In this document: positions 45,060 to 53,864 of the stretch, piece after piece
How the letters are laid out: the number at the start of each line of letters is the position of its first letter
Position numbering within the stretch: position 1 is the first letter of the stretch
From: UBA6772 sp965183875
GTDB lineage: Bacteria; Bacteroidota; Bacteroidia; Flavobacteriales; UBA7430
DNA length: 64,000 nt
Reading direction: 5' to 3'
NCBI GenBank assembly: GCA_965183875.1
Contig: CBCYMK010000031.1
Coordinates: forward strand, 5,821 to 69,820
Notes under the pieces: model-generated
What the model was told of the DNA's origin: nothing
Database searches by the model: none
The model's input: only the letters and a program-made list of their open reading frames with translations
Position numbers and translations under genes: made by a program

Positions 45060-45740
45060 AATGTGGGATGAGGGTCCCGATAGCTAACGGGAAGGGGTGA
45101 AAAAAAGTCGAAATGGTCTTGCAGTCAAATGAGTCGTTAAGGACTAGGATGGAGACAAGAAGTGACTGATTAAAAACGAAGGACAAAGACGAAGACGAAA
45201 TGAAGAGAAAAAAGTCGAGCAGTCTTGCGGTCAAATGAGTCGGTTAAGGACTAGGATGGAGAATGACTAATTAAAAAACGAAGGACGAAGACGAAGACGA
45301 AATGATGAGAAAAAAGTCAAAAGATCGTGCAGTCCATAGGTCGGTTAATGACTAGGATGGAGAATGACTAATTAAAAAACGAAGACTAAGACGAAGACGA
45401 ATAATGATGAGAAAAAAGTCGAGCAGTCTTGCGGTCAAATGAGTCGATTAAGGACTAGGATGGAGAATGACTAATTAAAAAACGAAGGACAAAGACGAAG
45501 ACGAAATGATGAGAAAAAAGTCGAGCAGTCTTGCGGTCAAATGAGTCGATTAAGGACTAGGATGGAGAATGACTAATTAAAAAACGAAGGACAAAGACGA
45601 AGACGAAATGATGAGAAAAAAGTCAAAAGATCGTGCTGTCCATAGGTCGGTTAAGGAGTAGGATGGGCTTCGAGTGCCTCAGCCTGACAAAAAATGCTCT
45701 GTATTCTGACTCCAAGCTTTTTATTCTTCTTTTCGTACCT
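45060..45740 (+). repeat. tandem array 1 of the ~102-bp repeat
   Basis: Six tandem units. The landmark GGACTAGGATGG (or a one-base variant) recurs near 45141, 45248, 45349, 45452, 45554 and 45655, spacings of 107, 101, 103, 102 and 101. Each unit has ATGACTAATTAAAAAACGAAG, a tract of GACGAA/GACAAA/GACTAA hexamers, AAATGATGAGAAAAAAGTC and the core AGTCTTGCGGTCAAATG or its variant AGATCGTGCAGTCCATAGG. A damaged palindrome (CCCGATAGCTAACGGG, 45075) starts it. It ends in a module at about 45665-45735, CTTCGAGTGCCTCAGCCTGA and ATGCTCTGTATTCTGACTCC, also found at the end of array 3. Confidence 0.85.
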
Positions 45741-45771
45741 TACTAGAATACTTATATAATATAATCTTACT

Positions 45772-48303
45772 ATGAAATATTTAATCCTAGCTCTATTGAG
45801 CAGCCAAAGTATAATGGCACAAATAAGCGATAATTTCTCTGATGGAGATTTTACAGAAAACCCTAAATGGTTCGGGAATACACAAAATTTCGAGGTAGAT
45901 ACTAATTATCAATTGCATCTTATTGCCCCAGCTATAACCGGGAATTCCTATTTGTGTTTTGAAAGTAATATACTAGAAAATTCCACTTGGGAAATCTCAT
46001 TAAAAATGGACTTTAATCCATCTTCTTCTAATTATTTAGACTGGTATATATTAGCTAGTGACACCGTTCTAGAACAAAGTAATGAGGCCTACTTTATACG
46101 AATTGGTGGTACAGGAGACCAAATAATTCTTTATAAAAAAGAAGGTGAACAAAATACAATGCTGATAGAAAGCACAGAGGCAATTGTCAATACAAATCCG
46201 GTAGACATACGCTTGAAAGTAACAAGAGAAATTGGAGGGAATCTTACTATGTGGGTAGATTTATTAAACGATACAAATTGGAGTTTTATTGGAACTACCA
46301 CAGACACAACCGAAATAAACACTCGCTATTCGGGCATCAATTGTAAGTACACCTCTACAAGAAGCAATAAGTTTTACTTCGATGATTTTAATATCGATGG
46401 AACACCATTTATTGATAGTATTCCACCAGAATTAGTGACCGTAGAACTCATGGATTCCTCTAGTATTTTATTGGAGTTTAACAATAAAGAAGAACTAGAA
46501 TTGACAAATCATCAGTTTGAAATTATACCCAATATAAACTTCCCGAGTTCGATTAATCAGACTGAAAATTTAACCCTCTTACAATACGACAACAACTTTC
46601 CTGTTAATGAAGATTTTCAATTAAAAATCACTTCTATTAGTGATTCAATAGGGAATTTTATGAGCGATACAATTATCGATTTCTACCTACAAGAACACCA
46701 ACGGTTTGACCTAATTATAAATGAGCTTATGGTGGATCCAGAACCCTTAGTTCAGCTAGAAAACATAGAATATATAGAACTTTATAATAGAGCAGCCTAC
46801 ACGATAAATCTCATCAACTGGGTCTTAGTTATAGATGCTAAGGAATACCAAATAGATTCGCTAAGCCTGAAGTCAAATGAGTACTTAATTATCCATAATG
46901 CAAATGATTCTTTGTTTTTTACAGAGCAAAACTCTTATTCTATCCCATATTCTAACTTGAATAATACAGAGGGTTATATTGGTTTATTTGATAACGATGA
47001 GGAACTTATTCACGAAGTTTATTACTATAAAAACTGGTATAAAAATACGAACAAAGAAAATGGAGGATGGTCTTTAGAAATGATAGACTACAACAATTAT
47101 TGTACAGGAACAGAAAATTGGAATGCCTGTGAAAATACATTTGGTGGGAGTCCGGGCTTACCCAATAGCACACTACAAATAAACCCAGACAGTACCAAAC
47201 CCAAACTAACCAAAATCACTATTCTAGGAGAGGAGGAAATTCAATTAAACTGGTCGGAAAACCTATACGACTCTACCCTTTACCTATTTAATTCCTATGA
47301 GTTCTCTAATGGGTTAATCCCACAAGAAATTCATCACTTTATGGATGAAACAAGGATCCAATTTTTCGGAGCTATTAGCCCAAACATAAGCAACCAAATA
47401 AATATTACAGAGCTGAAAGACTGTCAAGGAAACACAAATTCTATACGAGAAGAATTTACCCTTGGAGTTTGGCCTGAATACAATCAAATTATCATCAATG
47501 AAATTCTGTTTAATCCTAAAACAGACGGCTACGATTATATAGAGTTATACAACAAATCAGACAGCTCTATTGATTTTTCCAAATTACTCATAGGAAACTA
47601 CGAATCTCAACAAGAGTCAATCCTAAACACCGAAATTATAAGCGAATCTATATATTCAATACCAGCGAAAAGTTATGTGGTTTTGTGTAAAGACACCACG
47701 TGGCTAAGTACAAACTACAATAGAGATGCTGAGGCTATTTATATGGAACTAAACCATCTTCCAAGTTTTCCAAATAGTGAGGGATCGATAGCCATTAGTG
47801 ATATCGCTTATCAATTGATAAACACAGTAAACTACACCGAAGAGCAGCATTTTCCGCTATTAGAAGATGTAGATGGGGTTGCTTTAGAGCGACTGAACCC
47901 CGAAAGTGAACAATGGTTTTCGGCTGCTTCGACAAATAATTATGGCTCGCCAGGAAAGGAGAATTCTCAATTTATTTATCAGAAGAAATCAAAGGCTACA
48001 CTAATTGTAGAACCCGAAATTTTCAGCCCAAACAACGATGGAGAAAAAGATTTTACCAGTATTGTATTGCAACTGGAAGAATCTGCTAAAACAAGTATTT
48101 ACATCTACAATAAACAGGGGCATATGGTAAAACTAGTTTGTAAAAATGAACTGGTGAACTCCAATGCTAATTGGATATGGAATGGCCTAGATTCTGATGC
48201 TTTTAGACTCCCAATTGGGATTTATATTCTAGTAGCAGAGATGATAAATGGAAATGGAGAAGTGGAAATTCTACAAGAGCCTATTGTAATCTCAGGGTAT
48301 TAA
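45772..48303 (+). CDS. lamin-tail-domain surface protein with gliding-type C-terminus
   Basis: An 843-residue exported protein. The signal peptide is residues 1-17 (MKYLILALLSSQSIMAQ). A beta-rich domain follows (about 20-205, a concanavalin-like fold by pattern), then two lamin-tail domains, the first beginning LIINELMVDPEPLVQLENIE (from about 314), the second IIINEILFNPKTDGYDYIEL (from about 573). The last 95 residues begin EPEIFSPNNDGEKDFTSIVL and continue with FlgD-like IYIYNKQGHMV and GLDSDAFRLPIGIYILVAEM, the region annotated in Bacteroidota as a gliding-motility-associated or type IX sorting domain. It is probably displayed on the cell surface; ligand unknown. It sits between two repeat arrays, one beginning right after its stop. 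Confidence 0.85.
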   Translation: MKYLILALLSSQSIMAQISDNFSDGDFTENPKWFGNTQNFEVDTNYQLHLIAPAITGNSYLCFESNILENSTWEISLKMDFNPSSSNYLDWYILASDTVLEQSNEAYFIRIGGTGDQIILYKKEGEQNTMLIESTEAIVNTNPVDIRLKVTREIGGNLTMWVDLLNDTNWSFIGTTTDTTEINTRYSGINCKYTSTRSNKFYFDDFNIDGTPFIDSIPPELVTVELMDSSSILLEFNNKEELELTNHQFEIIPNINFPSSINQTENLTLLQYDNNFPVNEDFQLKITSISDSIGNFMSDTIIDFYLQEHQRFDLIINELMVDPEPLVQLENIEYIELYNRAAYTINLINWVLVIDAKEYQIDSLSLKSNEYLIIHNANDSLFFTEQNSYSIPYSNLNNTEGYIGLFDNDEELIHEVYYYKNWYKNTNKENGGWSLEMIDYNNYCTGTENWNACENTFGGSPGLPNSTLQINPDSTKPKLTKITILGEEEIQLNWSENLYDSTLYLFNSYEFSNGLIPQEIHHFMDETRIQFFGAISPNISNQINITELKDCQGNTNSIREEFTLGVWPEYNQIIINEILFNPKTDGYDYIELYNKSDSSIDFSKLLIGNYESQQESILNTEIISESIYSIPAKSYVVLCKDTTWLSTNYNRDAEAIYMELNHLPSFPNSEGSIAISDIAYQLINTVNYTEEQHFPLLEDVDGVALERLNPESEQWFSAASTNNYGSPGKENSQFIYQKKSKATLIVEPEIFSPNNDGEKDFTSIVLQLEESAKTSIYIYNKQGHMVKLVCKNELVNSNANWIWNGLDSDAFRLPIGIYILVAEMINGNGEVEILQEPIVISGY

Positions 48304-49140
48304 AAACAAAGGAAAAAGACGAAGACAAAGTGATGATTTTAAGAAAGGTCGTGCAGTCTTGCGGTCAAATGAGTCGGTTAAAGGCTAGGATGGAGAAATG
48401 TCCCGATAGCTATCGGAAAGGGATGAGTGAAGAATGAAGGGATGAGGAGAAAATGACTGATTAAAAACGAAGACGAAGACAAAGACGAAATGATGGGGAA
48501 AAAAGTCAAATGGTCTTGCGGTCAAACGAGTCGGTTAAGGACTATGACTGATTAAAAAACGAAGACGAAGACTAAGTGATGATTTTAAGAAAGGTCGTGC
48601 AGTCTTGCGGTCAAATGGGTCGTTAAAGACTAGGATGGAGAAATGTCCCGATAGCTATCGGGAAGGGATGAGGAGGAAATGACTGATTAAAAACGAAGGA
48701 CGAAGACGAAGACGAAATGATGTGGGAAAAAAGTCGTGCAGTCTTGTCAAATGGTCGGTTAAGGACTATGACTGATTAAAAAACGAAGACGAAGAAGACT
48801 AAGTGATGATTTTAAGAAAGGTCGTGCAGTCTTGCGGTCAAATGGGTCGTTAAAGACTAGGAGGGAGAAATGTCCCGATAGCTATCGGGAAGGGATGAGG
48901 AGAAAATAACTGATTAAAAACGAAGACGAAGACAAAAACGAAATGATGTGGGAAAAAAGTCGTGCAGTCTTGCGGTCAAATGGTCGGTTAAGGACTATGA
49001 CTGATTAAAAAACGAAGACGAAGACTAAGACTAAGTGATGATTTTAAGAAAGGTCGTGCAGTCTTGCGGTCAGATGAGTCTGTTAAGGGCTAGGATGGAG
49101 AAATGTCCCGATAGCTATCGGGAAGGGATGAGGAAAAAAA
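48304..49140 (+). repeat. tandem array 2 with ~230-bp higher-order unit and palindromes
   Basis: Directly after the lamin-tail gene, four higher-order units repeat. The palindrome GTCCCGATAGCTATCGG recurs at 48399, 48644, 48871 and 49104, about 228-245 bases apart. Each contains two forms of the base unit: one with the AGTCTTGCGGTCAAATG core, ending in the palindrome, and one with AAAAAAGTCGTGCAG followed by GGACTATGACTGATTAAAAA. The hexamer tract is longer and more variable than in array 1. No open frame of note is present on either strand. It ends a few bases before the SRP RNA. Confidence 0.85.
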
Positions 49141-49154
49141 AGGCACAAAAAAAA

Positions 49155-49250
49155 GGGCAAGCTACTTAAATCACAGTGCTCAACCCTCTACCCTTGCTGC
49201 GTTCCCGCCCTGGGGGAATTCGAGGGGAGCGACTTGTCTAAGACTTGCCC
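49155..49250 (-). ncRNA. ffs: signal recognition particle RNA, small bacterial type
   Basis: On minus, a ~96-nt RNA begins GGGCAAGTCTTAGACAAGTC and ends AAGTAGCTTGCCC, so the ends pair. The apical domain reads CCCCCAGGGCGGGAACGCAGCAAGGG, with a GGAA-type tetraloop and the AGCA segment of the Ffh-binding internal loop, as in Bacteroidota SRP RNA. An exact TATCTTTG promoter box lies 5 bases upstream, and the 3' stem runs straight into T8, which would end transcription. The RNA targets nascent membrane proteins with Ffh and FtsY. Array 2 begins a few bases beyond its 3' end. Confidence 0.87.
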
Positions 49251-49254
49251 CGCG

Positions 49255-49262
49255 CAAAGATA
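49255..49262 (-). promoter_or_regulatory. -7 promoter box of the SRP RNA gene
   Basis: TATCTTTG on minus fits TAnnTTTG exactly and lies 5 bases upstream of the predicted RNA start at 49250. Confidence 0.7.
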
Positions 49263-49319
49263 CTAATCTTTGGTTTTTGAACTACCTAAAACTTAGAAAT
49301 ATTAAACAAATTATGGGCA

Positions 49320-49352
49320 CAAAAAAATCCCTTCGTAAAACGAAGGGATTCA
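49320..49352 (-). terminator. intrinsic terminator of glyS
   Basis: AATCCCTTCG-loop-CGAAGGGATT is a 10-bp stem with an A7 run on its plus-strand left, read as U7 from glyS. It lies 26 bases after the glyS stop, upstream of the SRP RNA promoter. Confidence 0.85.
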
Positions 49353-49377
49353 ATAGTATAAGTGAATTTTCAGCTCT

Positions 49378-50919
49378 TTATAGTTTCGATAAATTATGGC
49401 GAATACTAACGGCTTTGTCTATGATATCTCTAACAGCACCCATAGAAACACGTTCTTGCTCCATGCTATCTCTATGACGAATTGTAACACAATTATCGTT
49501 CACAGTATCGTTGTCTATAGTAATACAGAAAGGAGTTCCGTTTGCATCTTGTCTGCGGTAACGGCGACCAATAGAATCTTTTTCTTCTATGGTACAGTTA
49601 AATTCTAACTTCAACTCATCGTATAATTTACGTGCCAATTCCGGAAGACCATCCTTTTTAGTTAAAGGTAGAATAGCTGCTTTTACAGGCGCTAAAACTG
49701 GAGGTAAAGCCAATACAATTCTTGTATCGTTCTCACCAATTTTCTCTTCTTTATACGCATTACACATGGTTAATAAGAACATGCGATCTACTCCAATAGA
49801 AGTCTCTACTACAAAAGGAGTGTAACTTTCGTTAATTTCTGGATCGAAGTATTGAACCTTTCTACCAGAATGCTCTTGGTGTGCTTTTAAGTCGAAGTCT
49901 GTACGAGAGTGTATTCCTTCTACTTCTTTAAATCCGAAAGGGAATTGGTATTCTATATCTGTAGCAGCATTTGCATAATGTGCTAATTTTTCGTGGTCGT
50001 GGAAACGGTATTTCTTAGTATCTACTCCTAAAGAAAGGTGCCATTTATGACGTGTTTCTTTCCAGTGTTCGTACCATTTCATCTCTTCTCCTGGACGTAC
50101 AAAGAATTGCATTTCCATTTGTTCGAATTCGCGCATACGGAAGATAAACTGACGAGCTACAATTTCATTACGGAAAGCTTTCCCTATTTGAGCTATCCCA
50201 AAAGGTACTTTCATACGTCCAGTTTTCTGAACGTTTAGGAAATTTACAAAAATCCCTTGAGCCGTTTCTGGACGCAACCAAAGATCAGTAGATCCATCTG
50301 CAGTAGCACCCATTTTTGTTCCAAACATCAAGTTAAACTGACGTACTTCAGTCCAATTAGCTGTTCCCGAAACAGGGCATTTTATTTCCAACTCTTCAAT
50401 AAGCGCTTTTACATCGTCTAAGTCTTCTTTTTCTAAACTACCGTTTAAGCGTTTAGAAATAGCAGCCATCTTTTCTTTATAACCTAAAACTCTAGGGTTG
50501 GTTTCTAAGAATTGAGGCTCATCAAAATCATCGCCGAAACGCTTTACAGCTTTCTTTACTTCTTTGGCTATTTTACCTTCTATCTTAGCAATAAAATCTT
50601 CAACCAATACATCGGCACGATAACGTTTTTTGGAGTCTTTATTATCTATAAGAGGGTCGCTAAATGCATCTACGTGACCCGAAGCTTTCCAAGTAGTAGG
50701 ATGCATAAAAATAGCAGAATCTATCCCTACTATATTCTCGTTCATCTTTACCATTGAAGCCCACCAGTAGTCTTTGATGTTTTTCTTTAGTTCTGATCCG
50801 TTAGAACCGTAATCGTAAACAGCCGCCAAGCCATCGTATAATTCACTCGATTGAAATACATATCCGTACTCTTTAGAGTGCGCTATAACTTTCTTAAAAA
50901 TATCGTCTTGATTTGCCAT
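49378..50919 (-). CDS. glyS: glycyl-tRNA synthetase, dimeric class II type
   Basis: Charges tRNA-Gly. The 513-residue chain is the single-subunit alpha2 type. Motif 2 is GKAFRNEIVARQFIFRMREF, the substrate block is WLRPETAQGIFVNFLNVQ, and motif 3 is in FVVETSIGVDRMFLLTMC. The C-terminal anticodon-binding domain includes RIVLALPPVLAPVKAAILPL and IGRRYRRQDANGTPFCITID. It is monocistronic, with a promoter box 6 bases before the ATG (very short leader) and its own terminator. Repeat arrays begin shortly upstream of the promoter. Confidence 0.96.
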   Translation of the reverse strand: MANQDDIFKKVIAHSKEYGYVFQSSELYDGLAAVYDYGSNGSELKKNIKDYWWASMVKMNENIVGIDSAIFMHPTTWKASGHVDAFSDPLIDNKDSKKRYRADVLVEDFIAKIEGKIAKEVKKAVKRFGDDFDEPQFLETNPRVLGYKEKMAAISKRLNGSLEKEDLDDVKALIEELEIKCPVSGTANWTEVRQFNLMFGTKMGATADGSTDLWLRPETAQGIFVNFLNVQKTGRMKVPFGIAQIGKAFRNEIVARQFIFRMREFEQMEMQFFVRPGEEMKWYEHWKETRHKWHLSLGVDTKKYRFHDHEKLAHYANAATDIEYQFPFGFKEVEGIHSRTDFDLKAHQEHSGRKVQYFDPEINESYTPFVVETSIGVDRMFLLTMCNAYKEEKIGENDTRIVLALPPVLAPVKAAILPLTKKDGLPELARKLYDELKLEFNCTIEEKDSIGRRYRRQDANGTPFCITIDNDTVNDNCVTIRHRDSMEQERVSMGAVRDIIDKAVSIRHNLSKL

Positions 50920-50924
50920 AGCTG

Positions 50925-50932
50925 CAAAAATA
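50925..50932 (-). promoter_or_regulatory. -7 promoter box of glyS
   Basis: TATTTTTG on minus matches TAnnTTTG and ends 5 bases before the ATG at 50919, which implies a leaderless or almost leaderless glyS message. Confidence 0.5.
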
Positions 50933-50991
50933 CTAAATTGAATTTGTTTAAAGGATACTTAAGTTCGTATTACTTTTTTTTAAAAATTTAG

Positions 50992-52170
50992 TGATGAGTG
51001 AAGAAAGATGAGGGATGAGGAGGAAATGACTGATTAAAAAACGAAGACAAAGACGAAGACGAAATGATGGGGAAAAAAGTCGTGCAGTCTTGCGGTCAGA
51101 TGAGTCGGTTAGGGACTAGGATGGAGAAATGTCCCGATAGCTATCGGGAAGGGAAAAAGTCAAAAGGTCTTGCGGTCAGACGAGTCTGTTAAAGACTATT
51201 ATGAAGAATGAATGACTAATTAAAAAAACGAAGGACGAAGACAAAGACGAAATGATGGGGAAAAAAGTCTTGCAGTCTTGCGGTCAAATGAGTCAGTAGA
51301 GACTATTATGAAGAATGAATGACTAATTAAAAAAACGAAGACTAAGACGAAGACGAAATGATGGGGAAAAAAGTCTTGCAGTCTTGCGGTCAAATGAGTC
51401 AGTAGAGACTATTATGAAGAATGAATGACTAATTAAAAAACGAAGACTAAGACTAAGACGAAATGATGGGGAAAAAAGTCTTGCAGTCTTGCGGTCAAAT
51501 GAGTCAGTAGAGACTATTATGAAGAATGAATGACTAATTAAAAAAACGAAGACTAAGACGAAGACGTAATGAGGTAGTAGGAAATTTTAAAAAAAATCAA
51601 AAGGTCTTGCGGTCAGATGAGTCTGTTAAAGACTAGGATGGATAGAAGAAATGACTGATTAAAAACGAAGACAAAGACGAAATGATGTGGAAAAAAAGTC
51701 GTGTAGTCTTGCGGTCAAATGAGTCAGTAGAGACTATTATGAAGAATGAATGACTAATTAAAAAAACGAAGACTAAGACTAAGACGAAATGATGGGGAAA
51801 AAAGTCTTGCAGTCTTGCGGTCAGATGAGTCTGTTAAAGACTAGGATGGAGAAATGTCCCGATAGCTATCGGGAAGGGATGAGGAGAAAATAACTGATTA
51901 AAAACGAAGACAAAGACGTAATGAGGTAGTAGGAAATTTTAAAAAAAATCAAAAGGTCTTGCGGTCAAATGGGTCTGTTAAGGACTAGGATGGATAGAAG
52001 AAATGACTGATTAAAAACGAAGACAAAGACGAAATGATGTGGAAAAAAAGTCGTGTAGTCTTGCAGTCAAATGGGTCTGTTAAGGACTAGGATGGACTTC
52101 GAGTGCCTCAGCCTGACAAATAATGCTCTGTATTCTGTATTCCTACTCTTGTATTCTTCTTTTTCAGTAG
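50992..52170 (+). repeat. tandem array 3 of the ~105-bp repeat
   Basis: About ten units fill the 1.3 kb between glyS and the ATPase gene. A run of near-identical units has AGAGACTATTATGAAGAATG at about 51299, 51405 and 51510 (spacings about 106 and 105) and again near 51727. Intact palindromes occur at 51130-51148 and 51857-51873. The (GACGAA/GACTAA/GACAAA) tract varies from two to four hexamers. The array ends at 52085-52160 in the same module as array 1 (CTTCGAGTGCCTCAGCCTGA then ATGCTCTGTATTCTG), giving two arrays with one defined right boundary. No gene is supported. Confidence 0.85.
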
Positions 52171-52272
52171 GTGGGAAAAGAGTGTGGTAAAACGTAAGCA
52201 GGAAAGAAAATGGACTAGAAGAAACGAGAAAAAATTACTTAGTACTTTATAGCTTTACTAATTTCAACATTA

Positions 52273-53469
52273 TTAATACAGAAACCCAAACAACCAAAGC
52301 GGGATTTTATTCTGAAAACCACATTCTATATCATCTGAAACAACGTAAGCATTCTCGATACCTTGAACCTGTTTATCTGTCTTATTCTTACCCCCAACTT
52401 CAAAAACATACAGGTCATCAATAATAAAATCGCCTTTAGCAGCAAAATTCACCTTGTGATTATCGCGAAGTTGATTTACAAAAAAAGTCTCTCGTACACT
52501 TCCAACATTTACCTCGGTAGAAGCAAGAGCATACATTAAATTGCTATTTTCCATAAACACCTTATTTGGTTTTTGTAATCTACTTATACCATCAGCTTTC
52601 TTGAATAAATTTAAACTTAAGCCTATTTCATCTAAATAATGGAAATACATCAGAAGAGTAGCTCTATTTATGGCCATCTTCTCACTCAAACGACTCACAT
52701 TTGGAATAAAAGGGACCGATTCAGAAATTATTAATAAAAGCTGTTTTAACTTGGGGACATAAGCTAAATCAACACCTCGCAACATAGGGAGCTCTATCTC
52801 AAGCATCATTTTTACTACCTCTTCAATTCGCATATAATACAAATCAACTTGCTCTTTATAAAAAGGATAGTAACCTTTAGTTAAATAACTATTAAAATAC
52901 TGAAAAGGTTTAAGTACACTGCAGACCTCATTTGCGATAGCCACATGATTTTCTAACAATTCCGACAAACTATATATAGGCAAGTCCTGTCCAGTCTCTA
53001 TAGCTATATACTCTCGAAAAGACAAACCTTGCATGTGATACACTACTGCTCTTCTGCTTAAATCGGCACTTGCATTAATAATCTCCAACGAAGAAGATCC
53101 CGTGAAAACAACTTTCAAAGATGGGAAATCGTCGTAAATATTTTTTATTTCTTGTGACCAGTTTGGGTATTTATGCACCTCATCAACAAAAAGATACACC
53201 CCTCCTCTTTTGGTAAACACTTCTGCCAAACTTACTAAGCTATTCTTGCTAAACCATAAATCATCTAAACTTATATAAAGGGTTTTTTCTAGATCCTCAG
53301 ACAAATTCAATTTTATATACTGTAATAGTAAAGTGGTCTTCCCTACACCATGTGCACCTTTGAGGCCTAATAATCGAGCATTCCAATTTATACTATAGAG
53401 CCTACTTCTTACAAAATCAGTAGAAGTATGTCTTAGTTTTTGTAGGTATTTTTCAAATAACTTATCCAT
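52273..53469 (-). CDS. AAA_14/DUF4143-type ATPase
   Basis: A 398-residue ATPase of the group often listed as ATP-binding protein with AAA_14 domain. Walker A is GAHGVGKT (38-45), Walker B YLFVDEVHKYP with D96-E97, and sensor 1 the VVFTGSSSLEI strand. The second half has the FIPNVSRLSEKMAINRATLLMYFHYLDEIGL helix-turn-helix-like region and, near the C-terminus, FIIDDLYVFEVGGKNKTDKQ, which looks like the remnant or active core of a PD-(D/E)XK nuclease-like DUF4143 domain. Such proteins are common and often multi-copy in Bacteroidota; their function is unclear. It has a promoter box with a suitable -33 TTG. Confidence 0.82.
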   Translation of the reverse strand: MDKLFEKYLQKLRHTSTDFVRSRLYSINWNARLLGLKGAHGVGKTTLLLQYIKLNLSEDLEKTLYISLDDLWFSKNSLVSLAEVFTKRGGVYLFVDEVHKYPNWSQEIKNIYDDFPSLKVVFTGSSSLEIINASADLSRRAVVYHMQGLSFREYIAIETGQDLPIYSLSELLENHVAIANEVCSVLKPFQYFNSYLTKGYYPFYKEQVDLYYMRIEEVVKMMLEIELPMLRGVDLAYVPKLKQLLLIISESVPFIPNVSRLSEKMAINRATLLMYFHYLDEIGLSLNLFKKADGISRLQKPNKVFMENSNLMYALASTEVNVGSVRETFFVNQLRDNHKVNFAAKGDFIIDDLYVFEVGGKNKTDKQVQGIENAYVVSDDIECGFQNKIPLWLFGFLY

Positions 53470-53488
53470 AATTGTTTAGTGTACCATA

Positions 53489-53496
53489 CAAATGTA
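53489..53496 (-). promoter_or_regulatory. -7 promoter box of the AAA_14 ATPase gene
   Basis: TACATTTG on minus matches TAnnTTTG, with a TTG 18 bases upstream as the -33 element, close to the Bacteroidota spacing. It ends 19 bases before the ATG at 53469. Confidence 0.6.
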
Positions 53497-53519
53497 GGTG
53501 AATTTTGTTTAATACAACG

Positions 53520-53864
53520 AACGACTGTAGGTAAGTCAAAAGGTCGTGCGGTCAAATGGGTCGTTAGAGACTAGGATGGAGAAAATTTCAAACTACCCTA
53601 CCTACTTAACTTCATTAAATCTCTGTATTCTGTGTTCCTGACTCCTGTATCCTTCTTTTATCGGAAAACGGAAATGGTGAGTGGTAAAACGTAAATCGGA
53701 AGACGTAAAACGTGAATGGAGAGTGGTGAATGGTAAGTGGTAAGCCGGAAATCGGAAGACGTGAATGTTGAGTTTTAAGTTTTGAGTTGTGCATCGAGCA
53801 CCCCTACCTAGGGTAGGGTTTATCGAAGGGTACCTTTTCCCATTCACCATTCACCGTTTACCAT
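53520..53864. repeat. mixed short repeats between ATPase and wlbA-like gene
   Basis: No gene is supported. In order: a partial array unit (53535-53585), a CTACTTAACTTCATTAAATC / CTGTATTCTG module (53600-53660), GGTGAATGG/GTAAAACG short-period repeats (53670-53765), an AGTTTTAAGTTTTGAGTT solo (53770-53790), the palindrome CCCTACCTAGGGTAGGG (53802-53818), and CCCATTCACCATTCACCG (53839-53856), which is the inverted partner of the GGTGAATGG block and can form a long hairpin. A frame crossing these repeats on minus is not a real gene. Confidence 0.7.

Noticed and set aside
53602..53850. An 82-residue frame on minus with PxHHFRF-like periodicity.
   Set aside because: It is generated by the GTGAATGG-type repeats and has no start context or family features.
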